The notes beneath the pieces are model-generated. The model was not told the DNA's origin. It did not search any database and saw only the letters and a list, made by a program, of their open reading frames with translations. Below, piece by piece: positions 53,401 to 63,553 of a stretch of DNA of 64,000 nt. Made by a program: the position numbers and the translations under genes. Source of the stretch: Pseudomonas sp. UBA4617 (GTDB taxonomy: Bacteria; Pseudomonadota; Gammaproteobacteria; Pseudomonadales; Pseudomonadaceae); NCBI RefSeq assembly GCF_002386445.1, contig NZ_DGIR01000054.1, forward strand, positions 60,494-124,493. The letters run 5' to 3'. The first letter of the stretch is position 1. Every line of letters begins with the position of its first letter.

Positions 53401-53477
53401 GCACTCGTAGCTCAGCTGGATAGAGTACTGCCCTCCGAAGGCAGGGGTCGTGGGTTCGAATCCCGCCGAGTGCGCCA
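53401..53477 (+). tRNA. tRNA-Arg (anticodon CCG)
   Basis: A 77-base tRNA. The acceptor stem GCACTCG pairs with CGAGTGC, followed by G and encoded CCA. The anticodon stem is CTGCC/GGCAG around the loop CTCCGAA, giving anticodon CCG for the CGG codon. The T arm GTGGG-TTCGAAT-CCCGC is standard. No integrase or att-like repeat is next to it. Confidence 0.96.
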
Positions 53478-53486
53478 TCTACTTCA

Positions 53487-53512
53487 AAAGCCCGCCCTAG
53501 CGCGGGCTTTTT
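53487..53512 (+). terminator. Terminator of tRNA-Arg
   Basis: AAAGCCCGC/GCGGGCTTT stem with T residues after it, 10 bp downstream of the tRNA. Confidence 0.88.
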
Positions 53513-53634
53513 CGTTTGTGCGCCATGTCGCGCTTCTGGCACTCCCGTACCACCGTTCATTGGTGTTAGCGTGGACATCTTCCCGTTCCCGACGGGTTAC
53601 CCACACAATGATTGGCGAAGGAATGCGCACAACC

Positions 53635-55365
53635 ATGCACCTGAAAAAACTTACCGCCACCGCCCTGCTGCTAGCCAGCATCGGTCTTTTCACCCTGCCG
53701 GCCCAGGCCAACCTTACCCAGCAGCAGTCCGCTGCCATCGTCAAAGCCTTCGACGGCAGCGACCCAAGCGACTTCAAGCAGTTCCTCGGCAAGCTCAAGG
53801 GCAATGATCTGGCCAAGGCCGACAATCTCGAGGCAACGCTGGATGCCTACCTGGCCGGCAAGCCACTGGCAGCCGAGCAACAGAACGACATCAACCGCCT
53901 GCTCGGCCTGTATACCCGCATCAAGTACGGCAAGGCCGCCAGCGAAACCCTGCGTGAACTGGTGGCTATCCCGACCTTCAATGTCGCAGGCATACCGCAG
54001 CACGAGAACCCCGAGTTCCTCAAGATTGCCGACAGGATAAAGGCCCTTGCCGAGAGCTTCGGCCTGGCCTTCCGCAACATCGACAACCGGGTGTACGAGA
54101 TTTCGCTGGGCAGTGGCAAGGAAGTGGTCGGCATTCACGCCCACGCCGACGTGGTACCGGTCAACCCGGACAACTGGAAGCTGGCCGATGGCACGCGCCT
54201 GGACCCGTTCAAGGTGACCCTGGTCGGAGACCGCATGTATGGGCGCGGTACTGAAGACGACAAGAACGGCATTGTCGTGGCGATGTACGCACTGAAAGTG
54301 GCCAAGGACGAAAACCTGCCACTGGCCCGGCAGTTCAAGCTGCTGATCGATACCACCGAAGAAACCAGCGGCGATGCCATCCCGTACTATTTCGAACGCA
54401 ACCCCACGCCGGACTACAACCTGGCGCTCGACGGCGGCTATCCGGTGGTGATCGCCGAGAAAGGCTACGGCACGATCATGGCCAGCTTCAGCAAGCGCCC
54501 GGGCACGGGCAAGGGTGCGGAAATCGTCAACCTGACCGGCGGCCTGGCCACCAACCAGATTCCGACCACCTCGGTGGCGACACTGGTCTCCGATAACCCG
54601 GCACAGCTTGCCAAGCATCTGCAGCAGGCCGGCACCAAGTACGTGAAGCAGCATGGCGGCGATTTCAGCATCGACGCCAAGCCCGAAGGCGACACCGTGG
54701 TGCTGACGGTGACCGGCGTTTCTGCCCACTCTTCGGAGCCGGAATCCGGGGTGAACCCAGTGGCGCGCATGCTTGATTTCATCAATGGCCTCGGCCAGCA
54801 GGTGCCAATCAAGCACAACCACTTCACCGATGCCGCCCGCTACGCCGCCGACAACTGGGGCCTGGACTACCTCGGCAACAAGCTTGGCGTGGCCTTCAAG
54901 GACCCATTCATGGGCCCGTTGACGGCTTCGCTGACTTTTGTCGGGGTTGATGACAAAGGCCTGAAACTGGCCGTGAACCTGCGCATCCCCAAAGGCAAGC
55001 CGATCGCCACGATCAAGGACGAGCTGGCCGACAAGCTGGGCAAATGGACCCGGCAAAGCCACACCTCGGTGGCCTTCGACTACAGCCTGGACGAGCCGAT
55101 GTACCGCAACCCCGAGGGCGAATGGGTCAAGGCCCTGCTTGATGTCGCCACCGAGAACCTGGGCATGAAGCACGAGTTCGGTACCTCGGCAGGGGCAACC
55201 TCGGTGCACGACCTGCCCAACGGCGTGCAGTTCGGCCTGGCCATGCCGGACGTGAAATACACCGGGCACAACGACAACGAGTTCAAGACCGTGGAACAGT
55301 TCATGCTGGACCTGCAGGTGGTGAGCGAGATGGTTGCGCGAATCGGGCAGATGCCGAAGCTCTGA
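53635..55365 (+). CDS. Secreted M20-family dipeptidase-like metallopeptidase
   Basis: A 576-residue protein with a signal peptide (cleavage near AQA-NLT) and an M20 peptidase domain. Zinc and catalytic motifs are visible: IHAHADVVPV, GRGTEDDKNG and DTTEETSG, with ligands later in GYPVVIAEKG and TGHNDNEF. This matches the PepV/dipeptidase branch. It probably cleaves small peptides in the periplasm. The start is uncertain: ATG at 53608, 53623 and 53635 are in frame, and GAAGGA lies directly before 53623; 53635 gives a compact signal peptide. A repeat element follows the stop. Confidence 0.85.
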   Translation: MHLKKLTATALLLASIGLFTLPAQANLTQQQSAAIVKAFDGSDPSDFKQFLGKLKGNDLAKADNLEATLDAYLAGKPLAAEQQNDINRLLGLYTRIKYGKAASETLRELVAIPTFNVAGIPQHENPEFLKIADRIKALAESFGLAFRNIDNRVYEISLGSGKEVVGIHAHADVVPVNPDNWKLADGTRLDPFKVTLVGDRMYGRGTEDDKNGIVVAMYALKVAKDENLPLARQFKLLIDTTEETSGDAIPYYFERNPTPDYNLALDGGYPVVIAEKGYGTIMASFSKRPGTGKGAEIVNLTGGLATNQIPTTSVATLVSDNPAQLAKHLQQAGTKYVKQHGGDFSIDAKPEGDTVVLTVTGVSAHSSEPESGVNPVARMLDFINGLGQQVPIKHNHFTDAARYAADNWGLDYLGNKLGVAFKDPFMGPLTASLTFVGVDDKGLKLAVNLRIPKGKPIATIKDELADKLGKWTRQSHTSVAFDYSLDEPMYRNPEGEWVKALLDVATENLGMKHEFGTSAGATSVHDLPNGVQFGLAMPDVKYTGHNDNEFKTVEQFMLDLQVVSEMVARIGQMPKL

Positions 55366-55374
55366 TTGGCAGTA

Positions 55375-55408
55375 CCGGCCTCTTCGCGGGCACGCCCGCC
55401 GCCACAGG
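55375..55408. repeat. P. putida REP element
   Basis: The sequence starts CCGGCCTCTTCGCGGG and ends GCCACAGG, close to the known 35-bp P. putida REP sequence. It lies just after the peptidase gene. Confidence 0.8.
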
Positions 55409-55581
55409 ATGCCCCGCCGCTACCTGTGGCAGCGCGCTTGCCCTCGAGGGGCGGTACAGGCAGAGCACATTCATGACGTTTTTCAATCGACTCCATGCCG
55501 TTTCCTGCATTGCCGTGCAGAGCGCAGTGCCGGATGCTTTATTTACTCCGAGACATGGCTTTTCCACCCGCAGAGGCTCGT

Positions 55582-56019
55582 ATGAAGACCGTCGAACAAA
55601 TCCTCAAGACCAAGTCCCAGCACCAGACCGTTTACACCATCGGCCCGGATGACTCGGTACTCGACGCCCTGAAAATGCTGGCGGAGAAAAACGTCGGTGC
55701 GCTGCCCGTGGTCGAGGGCAACCAGGTGGTGGGTATCATCAGTGAACGGGACTATGCGCGCAAACTGGTGCTCAGGGGCCGCTCTTCCGCTGCCACGCCG
55801 GTGCGCGAAATCATGAGCGCTCCGGTGGTCACCGTTGAGCCGAAGCAGAACCTCGAGTACTGCATGAACCTGATGACCAACCGCCACCTGCGCCACCTGC
55901 CGGTGGTCAGCAATGGCGAACTGCTCGGCCTGCTGTCGATCGGTGACCTGGTCAAGGAAACCATCGCCGAACAGGCCCGCCTGATCCTGCAGCTGGAACA
56001 GTACATCCGCGGCGAATGA
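55582..56019 (+). CDS. CBS-domain protein
   Basis: A 145-residue protein consisting of two CBS domains (about 10-65 and 75-130). The repeated pattern KNVGALPVVEGNQVVGIISERDY and RHLRHLPVVSNGELLGLLS is typical of adenine-nucleotide sensors. The start MKTVEQIL has AGAGG upstream; the open frame before it lacks support. Its partner is unknown. Confidence 0.88.
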   Translation: MKTVEQILKTKSQHQTVYTIGPDDSVLDALKMLAEKNVGALPVVEGNQVVGIISERDYARKLVLRGRSSAATPVREIMSAPVVTVEPKQNLEYCMNLMTNRHLRHLPVVSNGELLGLLSIGDLVKETIAEQARLILQLEQYIRGE

Positions 56020-56025
56020 ATACCC

Positions 56026-56664
56026 TCAATGGTAGGCGCGCTCCAGTTCGTCCAGTTGATGGTCGAAGCTGCGCAGGCGTGCCGACCAGGTGTACACCAG
56101 CACTTCCAGGTCACGATTGAGCACGGCGGTGTTGCCATGGCCGCTGTGGGTGGGCTCGCCCAGGTCCAGCTGGTAGCGCTCACGGGCCATCGCCTGGGCA
56201 ACGCTGGACAGGTCGCGGGCATTGGCCAGCCAGTGGTGATGATGGTCATGAATCTCGCGGTCCAGCACCCGACATTGGTGTTTCAGCGCATCCAGACTCT
56301 GCTCCAGCGGTGTGCCTTTCAGCTCGCCCATGACTTCTTCGAAGGTGCGCCCGGAATGCCAGTAGCTGCCCCAGAAATAGCGATCGAACACCGTTTCGAC
56401 GCGGCGCAATGCCACCTTGGTGTTCCAGATGGTCAGTAACGTTCGCCCCTGCACCACTTCGCGCTTGTTCAGGTGCAGTTGCTGCCAGGCGATCCAGGTC
56501 AGCGCCACCAGTGCCACCGCCACGGTGACCGCAGCAGCGGCATACAGGAAATGCACAGCCTGGTTCATCTGTTGCGCCTGCCTGATGCCATAGAAGTAAC
56601 TGGCCGTCAGGGTGCCCAGGATGGTCACGGAGCACCAGAAACCCGGTGCGTAGGGATCTTTCAT
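56026..56664 (-). CDS. Hypothetical membrane protein
   Basis: A 212-residue protein with two N-terminal membrane segments (about 10-25 and 35-58) and a soluble helical C-terminal part rich in charged residues and a His tract (DHHHHWLANA). I do not recognise a functional family. The start MKDPYAPG has AGGGGA six bases upstream. Its end almost touches the convergent CBS gene. Confidence 0.7.
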   Translation of the reverse strand: MKDPYAPGFWCSVTILGTLTASYFYGIRQAQQMNQAVHFLYAAAAVTVAVALVALTWIAWQQLHLNKREVVQGRTLLTIWNTKVALRRVETVFDRYFWGSYWHSGRTFEEVMGELKGTPLEQSLDALKHQCRVLDREIHDHHHHWLANARDLSSVAQAMARERYQLDLGEPTHSGHGNTAVLNRDLEVLVYTWSARLRSFDHQLDELERAYH

Positions 56665-56733
56665 CGCGCTATCCCCTTGTTGTTTTCCTGAGCATAGCAA
56701 CGGCCAATCACTCGTCAGCCACCACTCGGCGCT

Positions 56734-56976
56734 TTATTTCTTGCGCGGGTGCAACGCCTCGTTCAGTTGGTCGATCATCGGGATCCAGTCGTCATCCGCG
56801 ATGTACTTCTCTTTCAGGAACGCACGCTGTGAATCGCTCCAGAAAGGCGCGTCAACCAGCTTTACATCGTCATCCAGCGGCGAATGGGTGGTGATGAAGC
56901 GGTCGATGTCGACCGGATCGTCAGACAGCCCCAGCTGTTTGAAAATCTCAGACAACGGATGAATCGGCTTGTCCAT
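56734..56976 (-). CDS. DUF2789-family small protein
   Basis: An 80-residue acidic protein (MDKPIHPLSEIFKQLGLSDD, ending WIPMIDQLNEALHPRKK) like the DUF2789 proteins of gamma-proteobacteria. The function is unknown. It lies between a membrane protein and the YbaK-like gene on the same strand. Confidence 0.8.
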   Translation of the reverse strand: MDKPIHPLSEIFKQLGLSDDPVDIDRFITTHSPLDDDVKLVDAPFWSDSQRAFLKEKYIADDDWIPMIDQLNEALHPRKK

Positions 56977-57036
56977 GGTTCCTCCTCGGCGCCGGGCCGG
57001 TCGTCAACGATGCCGGCCCGGCATGGGTTGGGAGCA

Positions 57037-57495
57037 TCAGCTGAGCTCGCGCACTTCGGCGCGCGGCACCAGCTTGAGATATTGCTCGATGCTCATGTGG
57101 ATCAGGTGATCGTGGTCACCCGCCTCCAGATAGACATCGCCCTGGCGGGTAAGACTCGAATCAAGCAGCATCTTTATCTGGTAGGCATCGCCAAGCGCCG
57201 GTACGGCACCGCGCTCGCAATCGCCGAACAGGCTCGGCAGGCCACTCTCGCGGGTCAGTTGCCAGGCCCCGGACATGCGCACCTTGGTCATGTCCAGGTG
57301 CCGGTTGGCCGGTAACACGGCCATGATGTAGTTGCCATGACGGTCATCGAGCACCACCGACTTGGCGACTCGTTCCGCGGGCACCCCGGCCGTGCGGGCC
57401 GACTCCAGGCTGGTGGCCGAATGGGGATGGGGAATGATGTCGTAGTCGCAGTTGGCCTGGGTCAGGCGATCCTGCAGAGTCTTTGCCATACGCAT
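57037..57495 (-). CDS. YbaK/ProX-type aminoacyl-tRNA deacylase domain protein
   Basis: A 152-residue protein with the YbaK/EbsC fold, the trans-editing domain that hydrolyses misacylated tRNAs. The conserved segment VPAERVAKSVVLDDRHGNYIM contains the lysine of the active site. Its particular tRNA substrate is not evident. The start MRMAKTL has GGAGGT upstream. Confidence 0.85.
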   Translation of the reverse strand: MRMAKTLQDRLTQANCDYDIIPHPHSATSLESARTAGVPAERVAKSVVLDDRHGNYIMAVLPANRHLDMTKVRMSGAWQLTRESGLPSLFGDCERGAVPALGDAYQIKMLLDSSLTRQGDVYLEAGDHDHLIHMSIEQYLKLVPRAEVRELS

Positions 57496-57592
57496 GATGC
57501 ACCTCCGGTTTCGTCCCCCAATGTCCAATTCTAGGTCGGCTACCGACCGGCAGGGCTAAACTTGTGCAATAGAACACACGAGGTGACGACAG

Positions 57593-58939
57593 GTGATTGC
57601 CCGCTACTGGCGCTGGCTGTTGCTGCTGTTGCTGCTTGGCATCGCGCCGGGCGGCCAGGGTGCGCCCGGTGCCGTGTGGGTGCTGGGCATCGACGATGCC
57701 ATCGGCCCGGCCAGCGCCGACTACCTGGTGCGCAGCCTCGACCAGGCCCAGGCGCAGGGCGCGCAACTGGTAGTCATCCGTATGGATACCCCGGGTGGGC
57801 TGGACAGCGCCATGCGCCAGATGGTCAAGGCGATTCTCGCCAGCCCGGTACCGGTCGCCACCTTCGTGGCCCCAAGCGGGGCCCGCGCCGCCAGCGCCGG
57901 TACTTACATTCTCTACGCCAGCCACATCGCGGCCATGGCGCCAGGGACCAACCTCGGCGCCGCCACGCCGGTACAGATCGGCGGCCCGCCCGGCGCTACC
58001 AGACAGGACAAGGCCAAAGGCAGCGCTGACGAAACCCTCGCCCGCAAGCAGGTCAATGATGCCGCGGCCTACATACGTGGGCTGGCGCAGCTGCGCGGTC
58101 GCAACACCGACTGGGCGGAGAAAGCCGTGCGCGAGGCGGTAAGCCTGTCGGCCAGCGAGGCCTTGCGACTGAACGTGATCGATCAGGTGGCCGATGACCT
58201 ACCCGGGCTGCTGCGCAAGCTCGATGGCCAAACCCTCACTATCGCGGGCCAGCCCCGTCAGCTGCAGACCACCGGCGCCAGCCTGGTCGAGCACTTGCCG
58301 GACTGGCGTACACGGGTACTGGCGGTAATCACCAACCCGAGCGTGGCGCTGATCCTCATCATGATCGGGGTGTACGGCCTGCTGTTCGAGTTCATGAACC
58401 CTGGCTCGACGGTCGGTGGTGTGGTTGGCGGCATCTGCTTGCTGCTGGCCCTATATGCGCTGCAGCTGCTGCCGGTGAGCTTTGCCGGGGTGGCCCTGAT
58501 AATGCTCGGCCTCGCCTTCATGATCGGCGAGGCCTTCCTGCCCAGTTTCGGCGTGGTCGGCTTTGGCGGCATAGTCGCTTTCGTGGTCGGCGCGCTGATC
58601 CTGATCGACACCGACGCCCCCGGCTTCGGCATTCCACTGGCCCTGATCGGCACCTTGGCGCTGCTCTCGGCGTTGCTGATCGGCGGTGTGATGGGCATGG
58701 CCCTCAAGGCCCGTCGCCGAGCGGTGCTCAGCGGCGATGCAGGCCTGGTTGGCAGCATGGTCACGATCACCGGGGTAATGGCCGGCAACCCGCTCTGCGG
58801 TTTTGTCCTGGCCCAGGGCGAGCAATGGCAGGTGCAATGTGCAACGCCATTGCAGCCAGGCCAGCGCGTGCGGGTGACAGCCCGCCAAGGTGTCATGCTG
58901 GAAGTGAGCGCCGCCGCACCTGCGGCGCAAGGAGAGTGA
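57593..58939 (+). CDS. NfeD-family membrane serine protease
   Basis: A 448-residue long-form NfeD protein: an N-terminal ClpP-like serine protease domain (about 25-230; nucleophile likely S101 in ARAASAGTY and general-base lysine probably in ARKQVNDAAAY), four or five membrane segments (about 250-370), and a C-terminal OB-fold (about 385-445). It starts with GTG after GAGGTG. The next gene encodes a stomatin-like protein, the usual partner and substrate of such proteases. Confidence 0.9.
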   Translation: MIARYWRWLLLLLLLGIAPGGQGAPGAVWVLGIDDAIGPASADYLVRSLDQAQAQGAQLVVIRMDTPGGLDSAMRQMVKAILASPVPVATFVAPSGARAASAGTYILYASHIAAMAPGTNLGAATPVQIGGPPGATRQDKAKGSADETLARKQVNDAAAYIRGLAQLRGRNTDWAEKAVREAVSLSASEALRLNVIDQVADDLPGLLRKLDGQTLTIAGQPRQLQTTGASLVEHLPDWRTRVLAVITNPSVALILIMIGVYGLLFEFMNPGSTVGGVVGGICLLLALYALQLLPVSFAGVALIMLGLAFMIGEAFLPSFGVVGFGGIVAFVVGALILIDTDAPGFGIPLALIGTLALLSALLIGGVMGMALKARRRAVLSGDAGLVGSMVTITGVMAGNPLCGFVLAQGEQWQVQCATPLQPGQRVRVTARQGVMLEVSAAAPAAQGE

Positions 58940-58941
58940 CC

Positions 58942-59694
58942 ATGTTCATGCAACTGGGTTTCGGCGCGGTACTGGTCGTACTGCTGATGCTGTTGCTGTC
59001 GGCGTTCCGCATCCTGCGCGAATACGAGCGCGCGGTGGTGTTCCAGCTGGGCCGCTTCTGGCAGGTAAAGGGGCCGGGGCTGATCCTGTTGATTCCGGTG
59101 CTGCAGCAGATGGTGCGGGTCGACCTGCGCACGGTGGTGCTGGATGTGCCGCCGCAGGACGTGATCACCCGCGACAACGTCTCGGTCAAGGTCAATGCCG
59201 TGGTCTACTTCCGTGTGCTTGACCCGCAGAAAGCGATCATCCAGGTCGAGGATTTTCTGGTGGCGACCAGCCAGCTGGCCCAGACCACTTTGCGCGCCGT
59301 ACTGGGCAAGCACGAACTGGACGAGTTGCTGGCCGAACGCGAACAACTGAACGCGGACATCCGCCAGGTGCTGGACGCCCAGACCGACGCCTGGGGTATC
59401 AAGGTGGCCAACGTCGAGATCAAGCACGTCGACCTCAACGAATCGATGGTGCGCGCCATTGCCCGCCAGGCCGAGGCCGAGCGCGAACGGCGGGCCAAGG
59501 TCATCCATGCAGAAGGCGAGTTGCAGGCGTCGGAGAAGTTGATGCAGGCAGCGCAGATGCTGAGCAAGGAGCCGGGCGCGATGCAGTTGCGCTATATGCA
59601 GACGCTGGGGGCGATCGCCGGTGACAAGAGCTCGACCATTGTCTTTCCACTACCGGTAGAGTTGCTCAAGGGGTTGATGGACAAACAGAAATGA
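58942..59694 (+). CDS. Slipin (stomatin/SPFH-domain protein)
   Basis: A 250-residue membrane-anchored SPFH protein with one N-terminal membrane segment (about 4-20), the SPFH domain (REYERAVVFQLGRFWQVKGPG onwards) and a helical tail. It forms an operon with nfeD, two bases after its stop and with AAGGAGAG in front of the ATG. The pair is thought to act in membrane microdomain quality control. Confidence 0.93.
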   Translation: MFMQLGFGAVLVVLLMLLLSAFRILREYERAVVFQLGRFWQVKGPGLILLIPVLQQMVRVDLRTVVLDVPPQDVITRDNVSVKVNAVVYFRVLDPQKAIIQVEDFLVATSQLAQTTLRAVLGKHELDELLAEREQLNADIRQVLDAQTDAWGIKVANVEIKHVDLNESMVRAIARQAEAERERRAKVIHAEGELQASEKLMQAAQMLSKEPGAMQLRYMQTLGAIAGDKSSTIVFPLPVELLKGLMDKQK

Positions 59695-59696
59695 CT

Positions 59697-59765
59697 GGCG
59701 GCCCGTTGCGCGCGACACCAGGCCGCTCCTGCAAGGAACGCATAACGCCTGCAGGAGCCACCTCG
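59697..59765. repeat. P. putida repeat with hairpin between slipin and LysE genes
   Basis: A GCTCCTGCA/TGCAGGAGC stem (59725-59758) within the CGCGACACCAGGCCGC repeat wording, between converging genes; it may act as a terminator for both. Confidence 0.65.
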
Positions 59766-59771
59766 GGTCGA

Positions 59772-60404
59772 TCAGACTGGCGCGCGGCGCAAGGTCGCCA
59801 GGAAGGTTGCAGCCCCCAGGAACAACCCGGCAAAGGTCCGGTTCAGACGCTTCTGCTGCCTGGGCGTACGCAGCAGGCGCAGCACCCGCGCAGCCAGGCC
59901 GGTGTAGCCGGCCATTACCAGCATGTCGACAGCGACCATGGTCACGGTGATGGCCACGTACTGCGGCAGCAGTGCGGCATGCGGGTTGATGAACTGTGGC
60001 AGCACCGCCAGCATGAACACCAGCGCCTTGGGGTTGCTGACGTTGACCAGGAAACCACGGAACACCAGGCTCAGTGGCTTGCCGATCGGGCGCACGCCGG
60101 AGTCATCGCTCATGTCCAGCGGCAAGGCCCGCCACTGCTTGTAGGCCAGGTACACCAGGTAACCGACCCCGAACCATTTGATGATGTGAAACGCCGTGGC
60201 CGAAGCGGCCAAGATGGCACCGACGCCGGCGGCAATGATGGCAATTTGCACAACCAGGCCCAGCTGCAGGCCCAGGGCGTTCCAGTAACCACGCCAGAAA
60301 CCATATTGCAGGCCGCTGGACATCGAGGCAATTGCCCCGGCGCCGGGTGAAAGGCTGATCACCCAACAGGCGGCAAAGAAGCCCAACCACACGTCCATCG
60401 ACAT
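59772..60404 (-). CDS. LysE/RhtB-family amino-acid exporter
   Basis: A 210-residue inner-membrane exporter with about six membrane segments and the family motif SPGAGAIASMSSGLQYGFWRG. The segment VSNPKALVFMLAVLPQFI is also typical. It exports an amino acid such as a homoserine/threonine type; the substrate is unknown. The start MSMDVWLG has GAGGTG seven bases upstream. Confidence 0.88.
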   Translation of the reverse strand: MSMDVWLGFFAACWVISLSPGAGAIASMSSGLQYGFWRGYWNALGLQLGLVVQIAIIAAGVGAILAASATAFHIIKWFGVGYLVYLAYKQWRALPLDMSDDSGVRPIGKPLSLVFRGFLVNVSNPKALVFMLAVLPQFINPHAALLPQYVAITVTMVAVDMLVMAGYTGLAARVLRLLRTPRQQKRLNRTFAGLFLGAATFLATLRRAPV

Positions 60405-60493
60405 CACACACCTCGCTCGAACATATGTTGCAAAACGTAAAGCTAAGGTGTTGATGAAAAAATAACCAGCAGATTTTGCAGTATTTGTATTGC

Positions 60494-60519
60494 CTGCACC
60501 CGCGAAGAGGCCGGTACTG
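60494..60519. repeat. Half REP element (minus orientation)
   Basis: Read on the minus strand the sequence is CCGGCCTCTTCGCGGGTGCA, the first half of the P. putida REP sequence, in the gap between the LysE and MscS genes. Confidence 0.65.
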
Positions 60520-60522
60520 GTT

Positions 60523-61109
60523 TCAGTCAGCCTCGGCCGGCGACTCTTGTTGCGGCGACTGCACCTCAGCGCCGCGCCAGCGCCGCACCGACTTCTGGAA
60601 AAACTGGCTGTTCGGTACCTGCACCAGTGCCCCTCCCGCCTCGGGCATTTCCAGCAGGGTGGTGAACAGCAGGTTGATGGCAATAACCCGGCCCTTTACC
60701 CCTGGCTTGTCCAGGGTGTCGACCAGTTCGACCACGTCGCCGATGCGAAACGGCCCGACCGTGAAGATCAGTACCGCGCACAGCAGGTTGGACAGCACGC
60801 TCCAGATGGCGAAGAACGCCACCGCCGCCACCGCGACGAAGCCGGACAATGCCGTCCACAGCACCGTTGCCGATACACCCAGGCGCTCCAGCACGAACAG
60901 CAGCGCGCTGCCCATGATCAGCCAGCGCAGGCCACCGCGCACCGGCACCAGCAACTCCGGCGGCAATGGATAACGCTGGCCCAGGCGGCTCAGCCCACGG
61001 GCAATGATGCGCTGCAGGACGAACGCCGCCACCAGGATCAACAGAATCTGCAGGCCCAGCCAGAAGGTGTCCATCCATTGCCCTGGCAGCAGCGAACGCA
61101 GTTCTTCCA

Positions 61110-61110
<1 letters not shown>
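60523..61110 (-). CDS. Small MscS-type mechanosensitive channel
   Basis: A 195-residue MscS-domain protein with three membrane segments (about 15-35, 60-80 and 85-115; the last, FVAVAAVAFFAIWSVLSNLL, is the pore-lining helix) and a short beta domain (VGPFRIGDVVELVD). It is shorter than E. coli MscS, lacking most of the cytoplasmic vestibule. It is coupled to the ABC-F gene (TGATG). Confidence 0.85.
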
Positions 61111-63020
<1,910 letters not shown>

Positions 63021-63070
63021 GATGGTCGCGGAGTCTACCAGCTTCCTCGGCCCATAGCGCGAGTGGAACC

Positions 63071-63553
63071 ATGCACACCGACCTGTGGAATTATGCCCTG
63101 GCCCTGTACGCCAGGCCCGGCGTGGAAGCGGCCTGCCTCGCCTTGCAGGCGCAGGGTAGCGATGTCTGCCTGTTGCTTTGCGCAACCTGGCTGCAAGCGC
63201 ATGGCGTGGCTGTGCTGGACGAACGCGCGCAGCGGCTGCGCGAGGTTGCCGAGCCCTGGCAGCGTGACGTGGTCGCGCCGTTACGCAACTTGCGGCAACA
63301 GTGGCGCACGGCGGCGCAGGGTGATGCGCAGCTGGCGGTGCTGCGGGATCAGGTGAGGCAGTTGGAATTAGAGGCCGAAAAGGCCTTGCTGGAACGCTTG
63401 CAAGCGTGCGCACAACAGTGGCCCGCGGACGCCGATGTGCCCGCGGACGACTGGCTGGCCCGGCTGGTACCGGACCTGGCCCGCCGCCACGACGCGCTGG
63501 ACCAGTTGCGCGTCGCGGCGACCGCGCTTCAGGATGCCGAAGACGGCGCCTGA
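63071..63553 (+). CDS. TIGR02444-family protein
   Basis: A 160-residue protein matching the TIGR02444 family of Pseudomonas (MHTDLWNYALALYARPGVEA, CLLLCATWLQAHGVAV), of unknown function. It is mostly helical and cytoplasmic. It is divergent from the ABC-F gene and its last 25 bases overlap the end of algP on the other strand. Confidence 0.83.
   Translation: MHTDLWNYALALYARPGVEAACLALQAQGSDVCLLLCATWLQAHGVAVLDERAQRLREVAEPWQRDVVAPLRNLRQQWRTAAQGDAQLAVLRDQVRQLELEAEKALLERLQACAQQWPADADVPADDWLARLVPDLARRHDALDQLRVAATALQDAEDGA

Noticed and set aside
53401..53477. tRNA-Arg as an integration site
   Set aside because: No integrase gene and no repeated 3' tRNA segment was seen nearby.
53275..53607. N-terminal extension of the M20 peptidase across the tRNA
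   Set aside because: It would translate the tRNA gene and its terminator and bury the signal peptide inside the protein.
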